Shown here: positions 58,705 through 64,000 of the stretch, in pieces
Position numbering within the stretch: position 1 is the first letter of the stretch
Layout of the letters: each line of letters starts with the position of its first letter
NCBI GenBank assembly: GCA_003254905.1
Contig: QANU01003998.1
Location: 1 to 64,000, forward strand
Reading direction: 5' to 3'
Origin: Nissolia schottii
Lineage: Eukaryota; Streptophyta; Magnoliopsida; Fabales; Fabaceae
Length of the DNA: 64,000 bases
Notes under the pieces: generated by a model
The model's database searches: none
Told to the model about the DNA's origin: nothing
The model's input: only the letters and a program-made list of their open reading frames with translations
Translations under genes and position numbers: made by a program

Positions 58705-58798
58705 TAATGAATGACAAAGTCCAAGATGATGGTAGTCATCACTATTCCCCCAACGGGACAGCTGATAATTACCATCATCTTGGACTTCGCATCCATTA
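58705..58798. ncRNA. Candidate hairpin 2 in the CACTA element (miRNA-like)
   Basis: The 5' arm 'aagtccaagatgatggta' is perfectly matched by 'taccatcatcttggactt' in the 3' arm, with partial pairing extending to 'taatg' and 'catta' on the outside and 'gtcatca' / 'tgataat' inside. The loop is about 25 bases. It lies 70 bases from hairpin 1, so the two may form a tandem precursor. No expression evidence. Confidence 0.4.
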
Positions 58799-59639
58799 GA
58801 TGGCTCAGTTTACGCAACGGCGGCAGACTGATAACCAAATTAAACTAATATCACGTCCACGACGACAAAAGCATTGCACGACGGATAATAAAGGGGAGAA
58901 TCGATGAGAGAAGAGAAGAGAATAGAAAATATGGTGCAATTTAGAAGGATGGGGGGAGGGGTATTTATACTATTCGGCCAACGAGTTACCGTCGGACATA
59001 TCTGACGGTATTGTTCTCGGAACGGTGCGCCAATTAATGAGAATGTTGAACGTATTGAAAACGGCCGAGCATTGGGAAGAGGCGTCGGTTGAATGCCCGA
59101 GGCACTTACCGTCGGTCATTACCGCCGCTATAACCTCTGATATCTTTACCATCGGACATAGCCGACGGCTATGTTCTCGGAACCGGCGCCGTCGCGACAA
59201 TTAATGGGAATGTTGAACGGCCGAGCGTTGGGAAGAGGTGTCGGTTGAATTCACAAGGCATTTACCGTCGGTTAATACCACGCTATTATCTGATATATTG
59301 ACCGTCGAATATCTCCGCCGGTAACAATTGCACCAATAAATTATTAATTACACGTGGCTTTTTGCTATTAGTTGTGATTTTCCGTTGGTTATTCCCGTCG
59401 GAAATGCCGTTCCCGCCATAACCCGCTCAAAAATTACCGTCGGTATTTGCGTCGGGAAGTCTATCCCATGGTAATAGCACGCCTTTTGCACCGGTCGACC
59501 GGTTACTATCGGCTATTTTGTTTTTTCTGACGGTAATACCATCGATTCGCGTCCGACGGTAATAGTCATTTTTGTTGTAGTGTATCTGCCTAACACCTCT
59601 ATATGTATTTTCTGTTATCTATACTAGTAATGTTAAATG

Positions 59640-59835
59640 GTTGCTTGTTTCATTTTCAGCATGCTTTGTATAATGGTAAGGGAAAATTTTTTGATGAAAG
59701 GTGAGTGTACTAAGAGCAAGCTTTGGCTTGTAGATTTGGTAGGCAGTGAGAGACTTGCAAAGACTAATGTGCAAGGGGAAAGGCTTAAGGAAACACAAAA
59801 TATCAATGTTGTCCAGTTCAATAAGAAATTTTAAG
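59640..59835 (+). pseudogene. Kinesin motor-domain exon fragment (2)
   Basis: After an AG acceptor (ttttcag, ending about 59660) the frame reads SMLCIMVRENFLMKGECTKS, then KLWLVDLVGSERLAKTNVQG and ERLKETQNIN. It matches the kinesin switch II segment (LVDLAGSERxxKT...GxRLKExxxIN), with VGSE in place of AGSE. The closest pattern I recall is the plant kinesin-14 group (GECTKSKLWLVDLAGSER). The frame leaves the exon after NIN and ends at 59834. Together with 55975-56093 it covers adjacent exons of one motor domain. Confidence 0.8.
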
Positions 59836-59869
59836 CTCGTCACCACTGCCCCTCTCTTTTTCTATTGAT

Positions 59870-60390
59870 TTTTGTAACTCACAATAACTGCTGGGGCTTA
59901 TTATTATGTGTATCTGAGGGTTGCAAGTATGCTTTCACATATTATTGTATTATGCTTTATGCATTAATTTCACATAGAATGAATTCTAAAAGAACTACTT
60001 TTAGAAGAGTTTTATGTTGAGAATGTTCTCCAAAAGTAAGTTTGCTAGAGCAAGTTTTGTTTGGATATTGCAAGGACAAGACAATATTGTCCAACTATAC
60101 CTAGTGGTCAAATATTAAAAATTAAAATTATCTAGTAGTATCATTTACCTTTTGGCCACTGTTTTCCTGGGCAACTTTTGTCTATAGGAAATGCATTTTG
60201 CATTTGGGTTGTTCAAACAACGACTTTGTTTGATAATCAATTTCGACTTTTAAAAATATTAAGTCTCCGCATCAAAGGTGTTTTACCAAGTGTGCACGCG
60301 ATCTTGATTTATGGACTTAGAAGAATCAGTCTCAAAACATGAAATTGGTATTTGGTATCTGTCACAACTTAATTTCTAATGTTTTTAGGA
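59870..60390 (+). other. Unit C continuation shared with units A and B
   Basis: From 'gtaactcacaataactgctgg' onward this follows 29910-30407 of copy B, with small indels. The end (60212-60390) also follows copy A (930-1118). The open frame of copy B (29862-30236) is frameshifted here ('gttgagaatgttctccaaaagtaag'), so it is not conserved as coding. Confidence 0.55.
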
Positions 60391-61970
60391 GGCTTCTAAC
60401 ATGGTTTGGGTGGTTACCCGAACCAAATTGGTCCTAGTATTAAATTTTTTTTAAAAAATTATAAAATTACAATGTTACCCCAACCCCCTTTCCCTTCCCC
60501 CTATCTCTCTAGGTTTTTTTTTCTTCCTCTACTCTCCACACTCCACTCTCTCTGTGTACAATCTTGAAATGGTGAGGCTAGAACCACACCAACACCAACC
60601 ACCGTTTTTGCTGCCCATACTCTGCCTGTCATGCCTTTGAGCCTAACTCCGAACCCGCCGCACACACTCTCTCACTCCCTCAACTCCACTCTCTCTCCCC
60701 ATTTGTTCTCTCTCTTTCTCCATCTAGATCTCTCTTTAGGGGGCTGCCACCGCCATGGCAGGTCATCGTCAGCGACGAGCTGCACCTCCTTTCTCGGATT
60801 TGTCCCTCTCAGCTCACTCTCTCTTGATTCCTTTCTCTCTCGCACGGATTCTCGAATCTGCTTCTCTCTCAACTCACCCTCTCTCGAATTTGTTCCTCTC
60901 TTCTGTCTCTCGATTTGGGGGGTGTGTATGTTGTGTTGTTTTTGGTGGTGGGTGTGTTATGTTATTTTGGATGGTGGTGGGTTTGTGCTGTGGTGGCTGT
61001 GAGTGGTGGCGAGGAGGTGGTCCAGTGATGGTTGAGGGGGTGGTGAGGTTATGTCTCTCTCCCCTTCGCCGTCTCTCTCTTGGGCTGTTTGCATGTGTGT
61101 TTGGCTTTGATTTTCTATTTTGTGAGTTTCTTTCTTTGCAGGTGGGTGAGCTCGGNCTTGGTGGCTAATAGGTGTGTGTGGAGGATGGAGGTTGGTGATG
61201 GTGGGGTTGTTAATGGAGGATGGTGGTGGTGGTGGTGGTGATGATGATGATAATGGTGGATTGGAGGATGGATGGGGAGGGTGGTGATGGTGGATGGCAG
61301 CGGAGGCGGCGTCGGTGCCAGCACCGTTGCTTATCGTCGATCATTATACGGCCACCCCCCACCACCCCTTACAACAACCACGTCTCTCTCACTAAGTAAA
61401 TGCAACATTATTAACTAATCTAATAATTTTAATTAACTCTAATTAATTTACAATTTTGACTAAACATTCACCCACATTATAATTTGGTATTAACTGTAGA
61501 ACCTATTGCAAATTACACTATTTTAATTTCACAAAACTTTGGGGTTCAAAACATAAATAATAAAGGCCGTAAAAGACTTAGATCAATTTAAACTAGGTAA
61601 GTGTTTGGTCCATGTTAGAAGGCTCTTGTAGAACAGAGAGAATATTCTTCGTGGCCATCCAAATCTCGCTTAGCTATAATTGGCAAAAAAAAAAAAANAT
61701 GGTGATGGTGGAGGGTGGTGATGGTGGGGGTTGTTGATGGAGGATGGTGGTTGTGGTGGAGGAGGGGCAAGGGTTAGGACAAGATTAAAAAATTAAAATG
61801 ATAGAAAGGGATAAAATTGTATTAAATGAAATAAAATATTATTAAAATATAAATAAAAATTATTATATAATTATTTATTAGATTTAATCTTAACTGTCCA
61901 TTTCTATTTTAGATGGCTAAGATTTAAGGATTAATTTAATCATGGTAGCCACCCTAACCATATTAGAAGC
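60391..61970. mobile_element. TIR element with GC-rich interior, complete form in unit C
   Basis: The left terminus GGCTTCTAACATGGTTTGGG (60391) pairs with the right terminus read in reverse, GCTTCTAATATGGTTAGGGT (ending 61970). In copies A and B only the left end survives. The interior is the CT-rich leader (60480-60900), the GGT/GTG-rich stretch (60920-61320 and 61698-61770) and an AT tail. Frames such as 60631-61002 and 60755-61168 are low-complexity and I do not call them genes. Two lone Ns (61156, 61698) bracket a 541-base piece that breaks the homology with copies A and B. No clear target duplication. Confidence 0.55.
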
Positions 61971-62060
61971 GTACATGGTTTTATGTATGGACCAGTAACA
62001 CCAACTTCCATGTTAGAAGCCTCCATGTTTTTATGTATGGACCAGTAACACCAACTTCCG
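61961..62060 (+). repeat. Direct tandem duplication of about 50 bp
   Basis: 'ttagaagcgtacatggttttatgtatggaccagtaacaccaacttcc' is followed at once by 'ttagaagcctccatgtttttatgtatggaccagtaacaccaacttcc'. It overlaps the right terminus of the TIR element, so the terminus itself is doubled. Confidence 0.85.
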
Positions 62061-63365
62061 CGCAATTTTCTTGACTTGTTTTTGTAAGGCATTTTATTTT
62101 GTGCATCAACTGCTTACTTCAGTTTTTGTTGTTTCTGTTTTGGGCGTTGAATTGCTTACGTCAGTTAGATTGACTTTTTGCGTTTTTTTTTACGCAACAT
62201 TTAATTAGAACCCACAATGCCGAAACCCAATTTTGTCCCTCCTTTTATTTTCATTTTTTTCTTCTCATTCTCTCTTACCTCAAAGTCTTAGTTAACGGGG
62301 TGGTCCAACAAATTAATCTACAAATTTTAATGAATGACATTTAATATTTTATTTTTTCTTTTATTTTTTAAAATTTTAAGTATTATTTATTAAAATATAT
62401 AAATTAACATGAAAGTTGATTTATTAGGCTTTCTAAATAATTTTTTAATTTTTTTAAGAATTATGTTAACATGGGTTTAAAAATCAATAACAATAAGTTC
62501 TTTAAATTTTAAAATTTCTCACTTCCCAATAAAATAGTGTTAATTTCTCCGTGACCTGGGTATCAACATGTTCCCACTAAAATTGTTCGTTTTTAATAAT
62601 TTTCAAAACTAAACTCGTCGAATTTTGTCACTGTTTCATAATTTAATGTGATATATCAATGTGTCATATGATCTAGTGTGATAAACAAATATTTTTTAAT
62701 ATAAAATTGTGTAGAAGTGTATAATAAACTTAAATCACCATTGAATTTCTAAATTTCTTACAAGTTGACTATTTAATAATTTACAAGTTAACCATATAAA
62801 ACATGAAATGATAATAAAATTCGATAAATTTAGTTCAAAAATAGTTAAAAATGAGCAAATTTAATGGGGAGTATGTAGAGAGATATATATAAACCATTAA
62901 CTTGTCTCCTCCCATATGCTTAAACTTTTGGGCGATATGGTCATTGATATGATATGGGCTCTCCCACATATGTTGAGTCTGGCAAACTCCACGCTCCATA
63001 TGCCTATTGTGAAGAGGATGTTAGAATTTCATATTGCTTATAAATAGAATCTAAATAACATTTATAATATCAAGACAACATTTTGAGTTAATTTTTAGAG
63101 TTAAGTTAAACCAATCATCCACGCTGCAAACAAAAAAAAAAACTCTTGCATGACGATATGTAAAGAGATGTACAAAATTATTTTGGAAAAGATGATTCTT
63201 GATAGAATAAATACCTAAAATAATATAACATAGAAGAAACCCCCTCTAAAATATTTCTAGTCTTAATCAATCTCCTTAAGACACTAATTAAAAAAAATCA
63301 TTATTCTAAAGTTAAAATTAAATTCATTCTACGAACATTGATTTCCTCTTTAAGTCTTTATGATT
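62061..63365. other. Intergenic, upstream region of the right-edge gene
   Basis: AT-rich with no credible open frame or recognised repeat. It includes possible distal promoter DNA for the gene starting at 63899. Confidence 0.4.
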
Positions 63366-63898
63366 AATGCAAGTTAGTCTCTCTGCTGTCACTCTCACTC
63401 TCTCTCTCTCTCTCTTTCTATCTATTTGACGTCTTATTATCTCTCTCTATCTCTCTCCCCTTTATTCTCTACTTGCAAAACCATTTGCTTCTTCTTTACT
63501 TGCAAAACCATTACTACCCGATTTCTCATATACTCAACCTTGTGTGCTTAACATAGATTCGCATTGCCTCGACTCTCTATCTTCTAGTCTCAAACTCACT
63601 CTGGTGATGCTTAATTTCTACTTTTGCATTTTTTTTAATTGGGTCTAATCGATTAATTATTTTCATGACAAAAAATTTCCCAGCTTGATTTTGCCAAGTG
63701 CGGCTTGTTCATTTTCTACGTGAAATAGTTCTACAAACTCTAAGCCTTTGGTGGATTTTGTTTATTTTGTTGGTTTTCTTTGCATTAGAATTTTTTTTGG
63801 TATGTCATTTTTTGTACTTTTAATTTCCACTCTTTTTTTTTTAATTTGTTTGGAATTTGCCTTTATACTTATCTACACCCTTTTCATTGTTTGTAGAC
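63366..63898 (+). promoter_or_regulatory. CT-rich leader and leader intron of the right-edge gene
   Basis: A CT-rich tract with (CT)n near 63397-63414 extends to about 63600, as in many plant 5' leaders. It is followed by a T-rich stretch and an acceptor 'cattgtttgtag' ending at 63896, two bases before the start codon. This suggests a leader intron of about 290 bases; the donor is not certain (a 'ctctggtgatg' site near 63603 is one choice). Confidence 0.45.
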
Positions 63899-64000
63899 AT
63901 GGAAAGTCCTCAAAGAGGAGGTAAGGTTGGGGCCATGGATTTGGAAGACGTAAAGGGAAAAAAGAGAAACGTTTTTGAACATGAAGATAATGTGGGGTTT
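63899..64000 (+). CDS. Partial gene, N-terminus only, function unknown
   Basis: ATG at 63899 opens a frame that runs to the window edge: MESPQRGGKVGAMDLEDVKG then KKRNVFEHEDNVGF. The start is chosen because it lies two bases after a good 3' splice acceptor downstream of a CT-rich leader, and because the frame stays open. The 34 visible residues are charged and basic in the middle (KGKKRN), with no signal peptide. I do not recognise a family. This is the only gene in the right half that does not look transposon-derived. Confidence 0.45.
   Translation, partial: MESPQRGGKVGAMDLEDVKGKKRNVFEHEDNVGF

Larger units (their letters stand above)
56718..59582. mobile_element. CACTA (En/Spm-type) element, non-autonomous, 2.87 kb
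   Basis: Starts CACTACAAGAAATTACGC and ends TTTTTGTTGTAGTG, the classic CACTA termini, with 3-bp target duplication TAT (56715-56717 and 59583-59585). Subterminal regions (56735-57050 and 58160-59575) are packed with CCGTCGG / CCGACGG motifs in both orientations, as expected for transposase-binding repeats. A 194-base gap is at 57277-57470. The middle holds a CA-rich stretch (57660-57860), a GC-rich stretch (57905-58130) and two hairpins (58534-58633, 58705-58798). No transposase frame is visible. Confidence 0.93.

Noticed and set aside
1..64000. tRNA, rRNA or organelle-derived segments
   Set aside because: No cloverleaf-compatible block, rRNA signature or organelle gene was recognised by eye; small or decayed ones could be missed.

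Overview
This window is nuclear plant DNA, most likely from a papilionoid legume; I cannot name the genus. The signs are TIR-NBS-LRR (TNL) genes with legume-type sequence and a C-terminal post-LRR jelly-roll/Ig-like domain, plant splice sites, AT-rich intergenic DNA, and many plant transposons. Two N gaps (40118-41046 and 57277-57470) and three isolated Ns (11022, 61156, 61698) mark it as an assembled scaffold.

The left 39 kb is a degenerating TNL resistance-gene cluster built by segmental duplication. A block of about 12.5 kb occurs as copy A (1-12903) and copy B (26050-38594). Each holds, in order, a CAMTA-like CG-1 gene fragment, a GC-rich TIR-element tail, a fragment of a plant transposon protein, a TNL 3' remnant, a promoter region and a five-exon TNL gene. 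The TNL of copy B (34680-38594, 1031 aa predicted) looks intact. The TNL of copy A (8715-12629) has a +1 frameshift in its last exon. A third, truncated TNL (13460-21715) is split by a young Copia element (15808-21125). A decayed TNT1-like Copia (22565 to about 25560) lies between the blocks. Other insertions differ between copies: a 1.18-kb MULE and a 2.87-kb solo LTR in A, and a Gag-protease-only LTR element and a MITE in B. They therefore post-date the duplication.

The middle (39-53 kb) is transposon-derived. It contains a 4.1-kb region bounded by MITE-like termini with a 265-bp tandem array, a nested inverted-repeat (foldback) element (45232-46537), and a 6.3-kb element carrying a broken gene for a Ulp1-type (C48) cysteine protease. 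The introns of that gene are filled with a short GACACAACC-type repeat.

The right part (53.7-62 kb) is a third copy (C) of the CAMTA-fragment unit without a TNL. It also carries exons of a kinesin motor domain, broken up by an LTR-like block, a hAT-type MITE with 8-bp target duplication and a CACTA element with 3-bp target duplication. The CACTA element contains two long miRNA-like hairpins. The last 600 bases look like the 5' leader, leader intron and start codon of an ordinary gene running off the window.

The only candidates for a working host function are the copy B TNL (a cytoplasmic/nuclear immune receptor), possibly the copy A TNL with a shortened tail, and the partial gene at the right edge. 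Nearly everything else is mobile DNA or gene debris.
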